Below the pieces are notes generated by a model. The model had not been told where the DNA came from. It saw only the letters and a program-made list of their open reading frames with translations, and ran no database searches. Made by a program: the position numbers and the translations under genes. Positions 36,533 through 48,216 of a DNA stretch of 64,000 nt are shown piece by piece (the first letter of the stretch is position 1; the number at the start of each line of letters is the position of its first letter). The stretch comes from Cotesia glomerata (lineage: Eukaryota; Arthropoda; Insecta; Hymenoptera; Braconidae). Location of the stretch: positions 868,001 to 932,000 of the forward strand of contig NC_058159.1 of assembly GCF_020080835.1 (NCBI RefSeq). The letters are read 5' to 3'.

Positions 36533-36822
36533 ACGCCAATACTCCAGCTCTGCACGACTTTAAAGCATTCTGTCGGGAACACCGTAGACAGAATGCTGAT
36601 GAAGAGAGCCCTGCAGTCAGTGTGAATGAAGTTCGTTCAGCTCTAAATGGCAGCAAAATTGGGCTGCCCCGGGACCAGATGGCATAAATGTCTTTTGGTG
36701 GAAGAAGTTTACTTCTACCCACCTCCATCTGGCCCGTATATTTACATCGTACATTAGAGCTGACGAACCGATTCCAGACTGGCTCGTGGAAGGGCGAACC
36801 GTACTGATACCAAAAAGGTGAC
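36497..36822 (+). pseudogene. Dong-like ORF, frameshifted middle part
   Basis: Between the two long frames the coding passes through two further phases. From about 36500 one phase reads LYGDQPNVNANTPALHDFKA and continues to SALNGSK. After the A-run at 36654-36657 the next phase reads AAPGPDGINVFWWKKF and later PDWLVEGRTVLIPK. These are the reverse-transcriptase fingers motifs (GPDG, and the LIPK that precedes NYRPI). At the A-run 36812-36816 the phase changes again and enters the main RT frame. All three shifts lie in homopolymers, so either mutation or assembly error is possible. Confidence 0.75.
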
Positions 36823-38967
36823 TTGTCTGACCCAAAGAATTACAGGCCTATCACCTGCTTGAATGCGGTTTATAAAATTTTTACAAAAATTTTAAACAAC
36901 CGTATTTTGCATGAGATAGAACCTGTATGGCAACAGATATATGAACAGCGTGGCAGCAAAAGAGGCCTGTCAGGTTGCAAAGAGAACTTGATAGTTGATC
37001 GATGTGTCACACAAGATGCGATCTACTATCAACGCAACCTGTCAATGGCCTGGATCGACTATCGCAAGGCATTTGACTCAACTTCTCATGAGTTGATTTT
37101 ATATCTCCTCAAATGCCTGGGGGTCAATCCTGAAATAGTGGAATGCATTCGGCGTACAATGCAGCTCTGGCGAACGCGTTTTCACATTGGAAGTGGAAAC
37201 GCATTGCACATAACCGGAGTTGTAGAGTACAAACGAGGGTGTTTCCAAGGTGATTCCTTAAGCCCTCTGCTGTTTTGCATCTCACTGCTGCCTATATCTG
37301 TTGCTCTCCGTAAAACTCGTGGGTACTCTGTGGGGCCTCCGGGTGATCGAAAATACTCGATTACCCATCTGCTTTATATGGATGACCTGAAGCTTTATAG
37401 TGCTGATGAAGATCATCTAAAGGCGGCTCTTAACATCGTAGCAGAGTACACGCGGGATGTCGGAATGTCTTTTGGGTTGGACAAGTGTGCGGTCGTACAT
37501 CTGGCGAGGGGTAAGTGCTCTGTTACGGGTGATGATGTCGAGTTGGTAGATGGGAGCGTTTTAAGACAATTAGACGCCGGAGAGTTGTATAGATATCTAG
37601 GAATGGAAGAGCACCGCATGCATGCGGTCTCCGAAGTCCAAGCAACTCTCCGTAGCGAGTATGTTAGGAGACTCCGGAAAATTTGGTCCTCCGAACTTTC
37701 CGGTAAAAATAAAGTCTCCGCTACTAACACGCTCGCTGTCCCAGTCTTACTATACTCTTTCGGTGTCTTAAAATGGGCCCGAAAGGATCTGCGAGATCTC
37801 GACATCAAAACCCGTAAGACTATCAACATGAACCGGAGCATGCACCCCAATTCATCAGTCGCCAGATTATACCTCTCCCGGTCCATCGGTGGGAGAGGTC
37901 TGCAGAGTTTGGAGCGGCTGCATGATCGTTTGGTCCTGGGTTTAACACACGAAGTTGTCAATTTCACTGCAGACGAGGATGACTTTCTTATGCAAATTGT
38001 TCATAAACATGAGAATGCGCATAAGGGGTCGTTCTTGTATAAGGCAGCTATATATGCAGCAAGAACCCTTGGTCTTGGAGAGATAAACGCTCTTATGGAA
38101 CTCCGAAAGGAGGAATTCAAGAGCGTCATCAGGAACGCCGAGGAAAAACTACTCCTAGGCGAACTGATGGACAAGTCCATGCACAGCGTGTTCTTCAAAC
38201 ACGTGCGTGATCATGGCTTGTCCACCCAGCTGACGTTTTCCTTCTTAAAGTCAGCTGGCCTGATGTCCGAGACTGAAGGGTTCATATTTGCTTGCCAAGA
38301 TGGTGTCATTAACACTCTAGAATACCGTAGCAAGGTGCTCCAGGTGCAGCTTCTGGACACGTCATGTAGGATGTGTAAACAACACCCGGAGACGCTCATG
38401 CACCTTTTGTCAGCATGTCCTGTGCTGGCGAGAGGTGCATATATCCAGCGTCACAATGCTGCCCTGAGAGTACTGTACTACTATCTTCGTCATTACTACG
38501 GTATTGATATGACACCAGTGCTGCCTTATCTGCCAGGAGATATTCCCCAGGTTGTTGAGAATGACAGTTGCAAAATTTATTGGAACATGCCGTTTGCAAC
38601 AACTCGGCGGATAGATCACAACAAACCTGATATTGTGCTCTTCGACAAGGCTACTCGTGACATTTATGTCATTGAGTTCTCGGCCCCGGCTGAATACAAC
38701 ATCTCAGCCAAAGAAGAGCACAAAAGACAGATATATCAGGATCTCCTGTTTGAAATTGGCAAACTTTACCCAGGTTACCGTGTCAAGCTCGTCGTCCTGA
38801 TTGTTGGCGTCCTCGGAGGGATGAAACAGTCTTTTGTATCCTCACTTGCCAGAGTTCCAGCTTGCTCATCAAAAGCTGAATTCTTGGCGGTCAGGATGCA
38901 GAAGGCTGTCATACTAGGTTCCCTCCGTCTACTTAGGAAAATGACTTTGGCCTGCTGTGATCACTAA
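36823..38967 (+). pseudogene. Dong-like ORF: reverse transcriptase, CCHC, endonuclease
   Basis: This 714-codon frame holds the catalytic core that copies element RNA into DNA at the cut target. It opens with DPKNYRPITCL, followed by RT motif A IDYRKAFDS (Asp about 79), motif B GDSLSPLLF (about 143-151) and the catalytic YMDD at 185-188 (37375-37386). A C-x2-C-x8-H-x4-C knuckle lies at 515-532. The restriction-like endonuclease has KPDIVLFD (Pro-Asp 602-603) with Glu 618 in VIEFSAPAE, and a basic helix EEHKRQIY. This order (RT, CCHC, RLE) defines the R2/R4/Dong group. All key residues are intact. The frame has no proper start here: the listed first codon is TTG and lies just after a frameshift, so it is the tail of one long ORF, not a separate gene. 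Overlapping minus-strand frames are shadows. Confidence 0.9.
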
Positions 38968-39070
38968 CCGCCTTGTTGTGCGGAGTGGTCCAGCAGTAAT
39001 GGATGGAGCTCAGGCTGGGCCCTCGGAGAATCGGACTCCGGGGACAACCCCCCTGAGCATTTAATAACAC
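38968..39070 (+). other. Dong-like element 3' UTR
   Basis: About 100 bp, GC-richer than the surroundings, with CGGACTCCGGGG and GGGCCCTCGGAG that could form a stem, ending GAGCATTTAATAACAC directly before TAA repeats. In R2-like elements the structured 3' UTR is the RT template recognition site; here that is inference. Confidence 0.6.
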
Positions 39071-39098
39071 AATAATAATAATAATAATAATAATAATA
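39071..39098. repeat. (AAT)n tract, 3' junction of the Dong element
   Basis: Nine or so AAT units follow the 3' UTR and lead into ordinary DNA (TATTAATTCG). It is the right half of the microsatellite that carries both the Helitron and the retrotransposon. Confidence 0.9.
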
Positions 39099-40454
39099 TT
39101 AATTCGTTTCCAACAAGTCGCAGGTGTTGAACAAAAATAAGTATATTTTCTGATTAATAAGCATCTAATTATTCAAGCAATATATAACACCTGCACAATT
39201 AAGCATAATTCATTGCTCTATATCTGCTTATCAGATGGATAAACTATGTTGGCTAAAATAGCCTGATGGTGGTGGTAATTATTGTAGTTCACACATCCGG
39301 AGCGATATTTCTGATTTCTGGCTCACAGCACACGGCAGCTCTACTTATTGACCTCGACTCCTTCCATAAACTTTAACCTGTTCATACTACTATCAGCGTC
39401 CGTATGCCTTTAATATTGCGCTTGGTCAAATGTGCGTTCTGATAATAACCCAAAGCCTCAACGCTTGTGCATAAAAACTCTTTTATGTTATGTGATATGT
39501 GGTGTTATATATTACAATATATGTAAGAGTATAAGCACAAGAGAGCAATAATCTTGTTTAACTTTTTCTCGCGCTCAAAGCAATCGAATATAGCGTGCCG
39601 ACATTCATTGGTGCCCTCAGTAACTTGGGAAACGTGCAACTAATGGCTGTTCATTATTATCAGTGAATAACCTCTGGCATTTTGGATTAAGTTGTTGTGG
39701 ATTGATATCGCGCTATAATTCAACACTTATTACCCTTATGATTCTCATACTTACCTACAACTATGCCACTAATTTAATAGTATCTTGTATGCATGTGTAA
39801 CATACCGTCTATTCGGAATTACAAATGTAAATTTGTTCTTTGAATTATGTTTTTTTGTTAAAAATAACACAGCACATTTCATACGGGAAAAATTTTTATG
39901 GAATTATGGAATTCGTTTTATTTAATCCATTATTAAAATATACCCGTTTATTTTAGAACATGCTTACTCAGTTTAATTGGATTATATTCAATGAAAAGTT
40001 TACTAGAAAATTAATTGGGACTATTGAAACAAGCTATCACACCGACCTTTTATTTTTGGTTAGTATTGATAAAAAATGTTCCGTTTTTATTCTAATGATT
40101 CATGAAAAAAATTTCAGCTAACTGTGAATTGTTATTTAAAACATTCAATAAATTCTTCAAACTTTTAAGCTTTATTTAGTTAATTAAGAGAATAAAACCA
40201 AAATTTGGAGCTTTTTTTGTGGCAAATCAAGTGTAACAATTTAAATTGATTGCTGTTGTGAACGCTTTGACTCGAATTCCAGCATTTTCATGGATTCAGT
40301 TGTTTGCACGGCAATGTTAACCTTGCACTTTTATGTTGTGCACGTGCTAAATCGCGGTAAGGTATGCCAAACTTTCAGCTTGTGCTCAGAAATTATTTGC
40401 TTACACTTGGATGATTTTTTAGTAAAAAATTTGCTGCCTTCATTAGTTTAATAC
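39099..40454. other. Non-repetitive non-coding stretch
   Basis: No repeat partner or ORF. 39280-39480 and 39540-39640 are less AT-rich. Nothing else supportable. Confidence 0.4.
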
Positions 40455-41191
40455 CAAAATTTTGCTCAATTAAATAATGACTGTTTTAAATTGCACTGTA
40501 CTTTCTTAAATATTGACGTTTTTATAGATATAAGCTCATCCCGATGTTACACTCATCAAGAGCTTTCATTTGAGTACCCACATGAATTTTCATATATACA
40601 TATATATAATATATATAAATATATGAAAAATTGATGTTGGTACTCAAATGAAAGGTCTTAATGAGTGTAACATCAGGGTGAGCTTATATCTTTAAAAATG
40701 TCAATAGTTCACAAGATATTTGTTAAAATGCCATGTACTTTCTTAAATATTGACCTTTTTATAGATATAAGTTCATCCCGATGTTACACTCATCAAGAGC
40801 TTTCATTTGAGTACCCACATGCATTTTGATATATTTTTCATATATACATATATATATAATATATATAAATATATGAAAAATTGATGTGGGTACTCAAATG
40901 AAAGGTCTTGATGAGTGTAACATCAAGATGAGCTTATATCTTTAAAAATGTCAATAGTTCACGAGATATAAGGTAATTTCTTAATTATGTATCTAGAGAA
41001 AGAGCAATTTCGAATGCAGCTTTAATACTTATCATAATAAATTAATTATCGGTGAGAATGAAATGAAACCTTGAAAAGGCACAAATTCAGGTTAAGACCT
41101 TTGCAATGACACTAAATTTCTTTAAAAAAACCGATTTTACCATACGACAATCCTGGACACAAAATTTTTCTTATTCTCTTAATAATATAGA
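40455..41191 (-). mobile_element. Helitron family A, copy truncated at its 3' end
   Basis: The minus-strand 5' end is intact (TCTATATTATTAAGAGAATA from 41191, preceded by A). Two foldback modules with CATATATACATATATATA-type apices follow. The CTAG end with its hairpin is missing: similarity starts abruptly at AAAATTTTGCTCAATTAA. Confidence 0.75.
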
Positions 41192-42866
41192 TGATTACGT
41201 CGATATCTTCAAATGTTATAAATTTTGTAATTGTTGACGACATGTCAAACTCATTACTCAAACCCTAATCACTATCATACTTCAATATCTAAATAAACTG
41301 ACATCCTTCAGTGTTATCAGAGTTGACTTAAATATTTGGCCGCTCGGTCACAGAATTGGAACTGGTTAAAAGCAGAGCCATATATCGTAGTCCGGACGTT
41401 GAATGGAATATAAGGAACCGCATTCGGAAATGCGCGTGTAGTTTATGCGAAGTAAGTGGTAATAGCTAGCGACTAACCACACAGCATCTTGGCAAACCTC
41501 TATTTCACTCCCCACGAAGCTGGAACAACATCTTTGGTTGACTCAGAACCCAACCCACTAACTTAACTTTTGGCGGGACAATATTGTAGATTCGTTTCGA
41601 GTTTCAACTGATGTACACAAAAGCTGTCGGTGGTATATAGCAACGCTTCTGGTCATACTCGATCCAGCAAGTATTCTAATATCACCGCACCAGTTGGAGT
41701 GCCGAGTGCAGTTGCAGTTGTGACGTGACGAGTGATATAGGTATACCGATATCGAATTATATTTACAGCGATAGAGTTAGATAAGAGCTTGCTTGCTGTT
41801 CGAAATGGGTAAGGTGCTTCAACTCGTGCTACCCCTTTCAAAAGGCATCTACCTTCTTCCACATATATATGTATGTACAATATAATACACCAACCCTCAA
41901 GTTTCTCTATAGCAGGAACAGCACCAGCAGTAACAGACCAACTTGAGCCAGCGATTAATATTTGCAGACAATAGAGCGCACATATTTCCTGAGCTTGGAT
42001 CTACCAAATTCAACTATTTGTAGACGCAACCCGTTTCTCTATATCCATACTTATGCATACATACACACACTAGACCCCCAGACATGATCTTTGTGGCATA
42101 TTTGTGTTGATCGAGCAAGGAACCAGTCGTATGTGTATGGATGTAGGTCCAATTTTGAGTGTGAACAGAGGAGAACATTATGTTGAAGAACACACGGTGG
42201 TTTCCGTTATATGTTATAGGTTGGAGAGTCTCCGTTCTACCTAACTCTGTGTATGTCAGATACCTTGATATGTCTAGTAGTGCGGTTAACATCTACTTGA
42301 AATTATTGTTGTATTGAGATCCGTATGTGTGTAAATTTAATACTTGAATTAGTGGCGGCTAGAGTGTGGGAGTTGAGGATGAGGATGAGGACGGGTCTGG
42401 GTGTGGGTCTGGATCCAACCATTCGGCTTACTAGTTAGTTCGGGTGTGTGACTGAGAACAGGGATGTGGGAGCCTGTGTGTCATGGCACGTCTGGTAGCT
42501 AACATACGACGCAAGTTTCCTTTGTCCCGTGAACTCATAGTCACTAGCTCTCGACCTCGGGCAACTGAGTAAAAGCCAATCTCTCTGTCTCCCTCTTTTT
42601 CTATCTTTAACTGTCTCTTTCGATCTTATTATTCTTAGCTGGGTTGTTTGCTGGCTCTGCTTCCGTTATTTTACTCCTAGTTTATATTGGATGTACATTG
42701 TACGGAGAGGATAAGGTTTTTTTGCAAGAAATATGGGATAGGAGGGTTGGGGTGCTTTTCAGAGTGGTTGGGATCGTTTTCAATATTTTTATTCAATATT
42801 TTTTGGGGTTGTTTTATTTGGGCGGTTGTGAAAATTATTTGTGGTAGGCTTAGACCTGGAGTCGTA
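41192..42866. other. Non-repetitive, GC-richer non-coding stretch
   Basis: One of the longest stretches free of transposons, with higher GC (41340-42650), a GAGGATGAGGATGAGGAC tract at 42374-42391 and a CT-rich tract (42580-42625). Open frames on both strands overlap and carry no recognisable domain. Possibly host promoter, intron or UTR DNA; no exon can be supported. Confidence 0.4.
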
Positions 42867-42967
42867 CACTGAAAAAAAAAAGTACTACTCTTGAGAAAAT
42901 TTTCTTCACAAAAATAGATATTCTTGATAATTTTTAAGAATATATTTTCTTGTCTCAAGAATTGATC

Positions 42968-43857
42968 CACGGAAAAAAGTAAACTGTTAATTTTTACAGT
43001 TTCAAACAGTAAAGCGGACATCAGGGTGGCAAAAATATAAATATTACAGAACTTAATGTAGAAAGTATAAAAGCCACAATTTATAATTTAATATCCAAAA
43101 TAAGTGATTAGTAGCTGTCACTATAGTAAATAACGACTTTTTCATCTTAAAAAATTACAGTTTCAAACAGTAAAAATTACCATTTCAATATATAGTCCAT
43201 ATTATGAGGAGAAGGGGAACTCAGATGAAAGAGAAGGGGGTCCCACTCTGGGAGAATTTAACATTTGAAACAGTAAAAATTATACTTTTAAAATATACAT
43301 TTTACCAGCCCAAGCAAGTCAATAATTACAGTTTGATTTTTAGCGTTGCGTTTAGAATTTACCATTTTACTTTGTAAATATTGACGTTGCTTGTATTAGA
43401 AATTTACTAACTTTATTTTATACTTTTTACATATCATAGCATCATTTTTTAGGTATGAAATGATAAATATCAAAGTCTGAATTCTTAATTATTATACTTT
43501 AACATATTAGACATTTACATAGCGAATATTACTGTTTGAAATAGTATTTTCTTCCATGTAAAGAGTAAATTGTACACAGTAAAAAATTTTTCGTCATTGT
43601 GTAAAGTGTAAAAATGTTTGTGTAGAATTTAACATTTTAGTATGTTGATTCAACACAAATTGTGTAAAAAAAGTCATCAACACTAATTTTTGTGTTAAAT
43701 TTTACGAAAAATTTTTTACTGTGTAACGTTTAAATGGTAAATATTATAAAGTGAATAGTAAATTCACGATTTTACTGTTTGAAATGGTAATTTTTAGCAG
43801 TTGATCACTACTTATTATAAATCGACTGTTATTTATTACAGTTTACTTTTTTCCGTG
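42968..43857. mobile_element. CACGGAAAAAAGTAAAC-family element, inserted copy
   Basis: Ends CACGGAAAAAAGTAAACTGT and ACAGTTTACTTTTTTCCGTG, perfect inverted repeats. Flanked by TC on both sides (42966-42967 and 43858-43859), a 2-bp duplication that is not TA. The body is the inverse of 24932-25664. It contains a third-level insertion at 43575-43723. Confidence 0.85.
43575..43723. mobile_element. MITE, CACAGTAAAAAATTTT family, innermost of a nest
   Basis: 149 bp, ends CACAGTAAAAAATTTTTCGT and CGAAAAATTTTTTACTGTG, TA flanks. It interrupts a stretch (AAGAGTAAATTGTA / TAACGTTTAAATGG) whose uninterrupted form is seen in the related element near 25080. Confidence 0.85.
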
Positions 43858-44393
43858 TCGAATAATTTTTTTTTAATTCAAGTAAACCTATTCGTTTGTT
43901 AATCTATCAAAATTAATGCCAATATCTTATTATCATGATAAATATTGATATTCTTTTGTCAAAAAACCAAAATTTATTCTAAACGATTCTTGAGCCAAGA
44001 AATTTTTTGCTGGACAAAAAAATTTTTTTTTCTCAGTCTACGCTGATAAAAGAATTGACTTTTAATAACTTGATTTCTTCGGAAACAATTTAATGTAAAT
44101 AAATATTTTTTCGTTTTTTCAAATTCGAGAAAAAAGCCACGGCTGGTCCGATAGGAAAATTTATAGATGTCTCTGAAACTACTTTCCAATTTTCTGTAGT
44201 AAGATATTGATAATCATAATAAGTTTTATTGTTGCTGTAAGCGCCCATTATTCGAGAAGATTAAGCTCGATCAATTATTCAGGAGAGAATATAGGTATTT
44301 ATGTTTTCGTTTAATTATTAGCTGTACAATACAGTTATTTAAAAAACACACATACACACACATTTTATAAGTATTTGTGAGTTATTTTATGCA

Positions 44394-44646
44394 AGTCGGC
44401 TGTCCCAATTTCAAAACACAGTAACTAACATTTGGTAATTTAAAAAAATTTTTTTTATCAAAAAAAGTTTGCCTGCCAAATTGATGAAAGATTCGATTTA
44501 TGAATAGAAAATACTTGAATTTAAATATTAAAAAAAAAAAAATACTTAAAATTAAGGTCTAAAAGTTATAAAAAATGCAGCAATATTAAAAAAAATTAGA
44601 TATAAAAATTTTGCAGTTACTGTGTTTTAAAATTGGGCAGCCGAAG
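44394..44646. mobile_element. Foldback MITE with TCGGCTG ends
   Basis: Left arm TCGGCTGTCCCAATTTCAAA then ACACAGTAAC; right arm GTTACTGTGTTTTAAAATTG then GGCAGCCGA. About 28-bp TIRs with two mismatches and a 1-bp indel. No clear target duplication, no other copy here. Confidence 0.65.
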
Positions 44647-45405
44647 TTGACCTATTTCGCGTGTCGGATTAAATTTACAGGATTGCTTTTTTCAAGTTCA
44701 ATTCTAATGATCAGAGAAAATAAATCGACTGTAAAATTATCGAATAGCCAATGAACTCGCCATTTTAATTTTTTTTTTCACCTTTCACGAGTTAAAGGTT
44801 TTTAATGCTTTGAATCTACACTACGGTAAAACGTGCAAAAAATTGGCTTTATCGTTTTTTATTTAATTATATTGAAACATTAACTTATTAACTCTTAAAG
44901 TAAAGAAATTTATCTATTCAAAAATCATTTTATTATTATTGTTATTGTTATTATAAGATCGATGATTGAATTAGGTAAACCTAATTTCAATTTGAGTCTT
45001 TTTCTACGAATTGTATTTATACAAAACCGCGAGACCTTTTTGTGATCGCTATTACGACACAAATTAACCTTCGATTTAAACTTTAGCAGGTCAACTTTTG
45101 TAACTATGCAACTTTGGACGAGTTCGCAAAATATCATGTGACATTTGTTTAAATATTATCGACAGAATTATTAAATCAACTGACATTTCTGAGACACTTT
45201 TGTAACCGATATGCCGTCATTAATTACTCATACATATTGATCAATTTAATTTTTGAACAGGAAAATTTCGACAATTTCTACCAAGACTATCAGTATCTTT
45301 TTCTCTTGCTCAGTTCGTTGAATGTCAATTGTATTTTCTGCTTGTTAACTTTCTGAATTTCTTAATCATGCTCTGAAAAAATAATGATTATTATTTATAA
45401 ATCCA
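44647..45405. other. No gene recognised
   Basis: AT-rich stretch. A minus-strand frame (44925-45137) has no motif. Confidence 0.4.
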
Positions 45406-46673
45406 CTAGCTGTTACTAGCCCGCTCCGCTGGGCGCTTTATAGAATTGCATTTTTAGATCTAGACTTGAAATTTAATTAGAGTATTGTTTTGACTTGCAC
45501 AGATTCCCAATTCTATCGAATTGGCATCCACCTTTCATCCATATAATTATTCTAGCTAATATTCATTGGAACTTTCAATGTGCAGTCATTATAACATTCC
45601 CGTATCTTTCTTACAAAAATTAATAATAATTGATATGAAAAAAAAAATTTGTAATGAGCATTGAAAGTTTCAGTTAAAGAAATTGCAGGTCTCATAAGTG
45701 AAGAAATCTGCCTAGTATATAAACATAACCAATAGAATTAAAAAATTTATTTTAAACAAATGACAATCGAATAGAATAAATTTAGTTACAATAAAAATTC
45801 ATTATTTCTAAGTCAAAAAAATATAGCTTCCGGATAAGTAATCACCAACATATCATATACTAAAACCTTCTCCGTAACACGCTGCATCTTATGGTATAAG
45901 TATTATTCCGATCGGTTCAGTAGTTTTCGCAGTATAACCGGACAAAAAAACCGGCTATCCATTTATTACTACACAGAAAAAAAGATTTCTTGACTGGAGA
46001 ATAAAATTCTTGGCTCAAGTAAATTTTCGGGTGCCCGAAGCAAGACCGAAGGTGTCTTGGCCGAAGTAAAAATTTTTCTTGAAATTCTATTCTTGGTGGA
46101 AGTAATTTTTCTTTATTCAAATTATCATAAATACTTGATACAATAAATTTTTATATTGGATCAAGATTTTTAGATACTTTAGGGAAGCAGCGCCACCTAC
46201 TTCAGCTGAGAAAAAAATTTTCTCACCTTGAGAAAATTTTTCTCGAGAATATTTGATACCAATTTTAGATTATTTTAGCACGCAATTATACATATTGAAT
46301 GAAAGAAAATGGTTCAATATTATTTGATCTTCCCATTTGACATTTTCGTCAATAAAAATATTAATGAAAATTTATTATCAAGACATTTAATTTTTTGGAG
46401 CAAGAGAAAAATTTTCTCCAGACAAGAAAATTTACTTCTGTCAAGAACTTAATTTTTTGGAGCAAGAGAAAAATTTTCTCAAAACAAGAAAACTTTCTTG
46501 ATTCAAATAAATTGTCTTGAATCAAGATACGTATTTCTTGAAGCAAGAGAATTAATTTTGTTGGGATAAGTGAAATTTCTTGTGTCAAAAAAAAATTTTT
46601 TTTTCGCCCAAGAAAATAATTAGCAAGAAAAATATTTTCTTGGTTCAAGTGAACCATTCTTTCTGTGTAGAGA
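45406..46673 (-). mobile_element. Helitron family B copy 2, split by a MITE
   Basis: CTAG end at 45406-45409 with the same GCCCGCTCCGCTGGGC hairpin as copy 1. Similarity to 236-986 continues to about 45971, is interrupted by the C-family element (45972-46667), and the last bases AGAGA lie at 46669-46673, giving the minus-strand 5' TC. Flanks are A and T as required. It lacks the 240-bp internal block of copy 1. Confidence 0.75.
45972..46667. mobile_element. Foldback element, CACAGAAAGAATGG family, copy C2
   Basis: Left end CACAGAAAAAAAGATTTCTT; right end AACCATTCTTTCTGTG; TA flanks. Inverted relative to C1, with 297 bp identical to it, so both copies moved recently. Confidence 0.9.
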
Positions 46674-48216
46674 TAAATAAACTAAAAAATTTATTTTTAA
46701 ACTACTATTTTTACATTTGCTTTTTCAATAACTAAAAATTTGACTAGTTTAATTTGAAAGAGCAGGGAATAAAATTTTCAAACGTTAAAACCCAAAAAAA
46801 ATCCTCTAATAAAATATTTGAATCCCACAATCCGGTAATTACAATTACCGTAGAACTTCAATTGTCCACTGACTCGAATCATTGAATCCCCCGAGATGAC
46901 AAAGGAGGTTTAATTAAAAAAAGAAACTTCCTCGGGTGCTTATTGTAGTTATTTATTCTTATTCGAGGAAAGGAAAACTAATAGATATAAAACGAAAGTA
47001 TATGGAGCCACGTAAACGCGTATAAATGTGGGTAAAAAAAATTTTATGCACTGTAATATGTATAACGCGAGTGGTGAGATGATATCGCATTGGGGACTTT
47101 GGGTAATAGATTCCGGCCTTCTTTCTTTCTCCTCCGGGCAATGGGATAGGATAACCAGGAGGCGAAGGAGGAAGAGAGAATAAAAAAGAACTGTGGATCT
47201 CAGCGGCGGGCAGGAGATCCTTTAATATGTCTATATCCATGTATAGTTGTGGTGGAACATATAGTGCAAGACGGCTGGGTAGAGCACAGTTTCATACAGT
47301 ACAGTATCGTACAATTCAGTACAGTTTGGTGTAGCAGAGAAAGTAGGTACGGTATTACACTTTTATACACTCTTTTTCTCGGTTGTTGCTGGTATGCTGG
47401 CTCCTCTCTTCTCTCTGAATCGGAGCATAGTGCCTAAGGTGTAATTTCCAGGGGCTGCACAACTATACCACAACCACAACCCTGGGATCTTTTCGCTTTG
47501 ATGTCTTAAGAAATACTTTCCTCTTTTTCCCTCCAAGTTTATTCCATTTTTCATCTCTTTTTATCTTTTTACTTCTCTAGCTTTATCAGACGTTGTCCCC
47601 TTTACTTTGGCTCCCGCTTTCATTGCATCAGTGCAGTCTGCCGAGGGTGACTATCTGCTGCACCAGACACAGACACACAAAATCCTTCCGCGGCGGACTA
47701 TAAGTATTACTGAGCGGAAATGACCAAGTCTAGTTCCAAGTATTAAAGAGAATATTATTCCTATGTGAATTTATATTAAGGGAAAAAAGGTTTGTGATAT
47801 CCAAACCCAAATCATGCTTATTTATTTATTTATCTTGTTTTTTTTTTTAACAATGCTACATCTCTTATCTTTATCATTATTATTGTTGGAATAATTTATT
47901 AAATTTTGCATGCATTAATGTCTTAATGCTACGTGAGCTTGGGAGAAAACTCGCGGTAAATAGACCTGGAAAATAATAAAAATCCAAGGGTTCACAAAGG
48001 TTAAATAACTTATTTCTTTTAATGAGGGATTCAATGAATAGAAAATAGCCCTGCTATTGAAAGAAAAAATTTATTTCCTCGGGCGGAATGAGTTTTTATA
48101 GAAAAAAGAAAAAAAAAAGAAAAATATTCTTTTAAAAGATTTGAATGAAATTTATTATGTTTTAGAGTACGGAATGATTTGAAGTATAAACTTTAGCATA
48201 AACTAGAAATGTTAAA
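46674..48216. other. Non-repetitive non-coding stretch
   Basis: 46950-47720 is GC-richer with pyrimidine-rich tracts (47110-47130, 47520-47580) and a run of ACAGTACAGTATCGTACAAT-like words at 47290-47330. No domain in the short frames on either strand. Candidate host regulatory DNA, not proven. Confidence 0.4.

Larger units (their letters stand above)
35634..39070 (+). mobile_element. Dong/R4-like non-LTR retrotransposon in (TAA)n
   Basis: The element spans a single ORF of about 1,110 codons (now in pieces) plus a roughly 100-bp 3' UTR and is bounded on both sides by TAA repeats. Dong-clade elements are known to insert into TAA repeats using a restriction-like endonuclease, and this copy has that endonuclease at its C-terminus. 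There is no 5' UTR: the ORF's ATG sits at the repeat junction. Length and domain content suggest a nearly full-length copy. Three frameshifts within 36496-36816 disable it unless they are sequencing errors. Confidence 0.85.
42867..44037. mobile_element. Foldback element, C-related, outer shell of a nest
   Basis: Left end CACTGAAAAAAAAAAGTACT and right end AATTTTTTTTTCTCAGT(C) are inverted; TA flanks. Arms use TTGAGAAAATTTTCTT-like words as in family C. The element is interrupted at 42968-43857. Confidence 0.65.

Noticed and set aside
35992..38619. Minus-strand frames opposite the retrotransposon
   Set aside because: They are shadows of the RT coding strand with no motifs.
36823..38967. Treating the 714-codon frame as an independent second ORF
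   Set aside because: It starts with TTG right after a homopolymer shift and upstream motifs in other phases continue the same domain, so it is one ORF.
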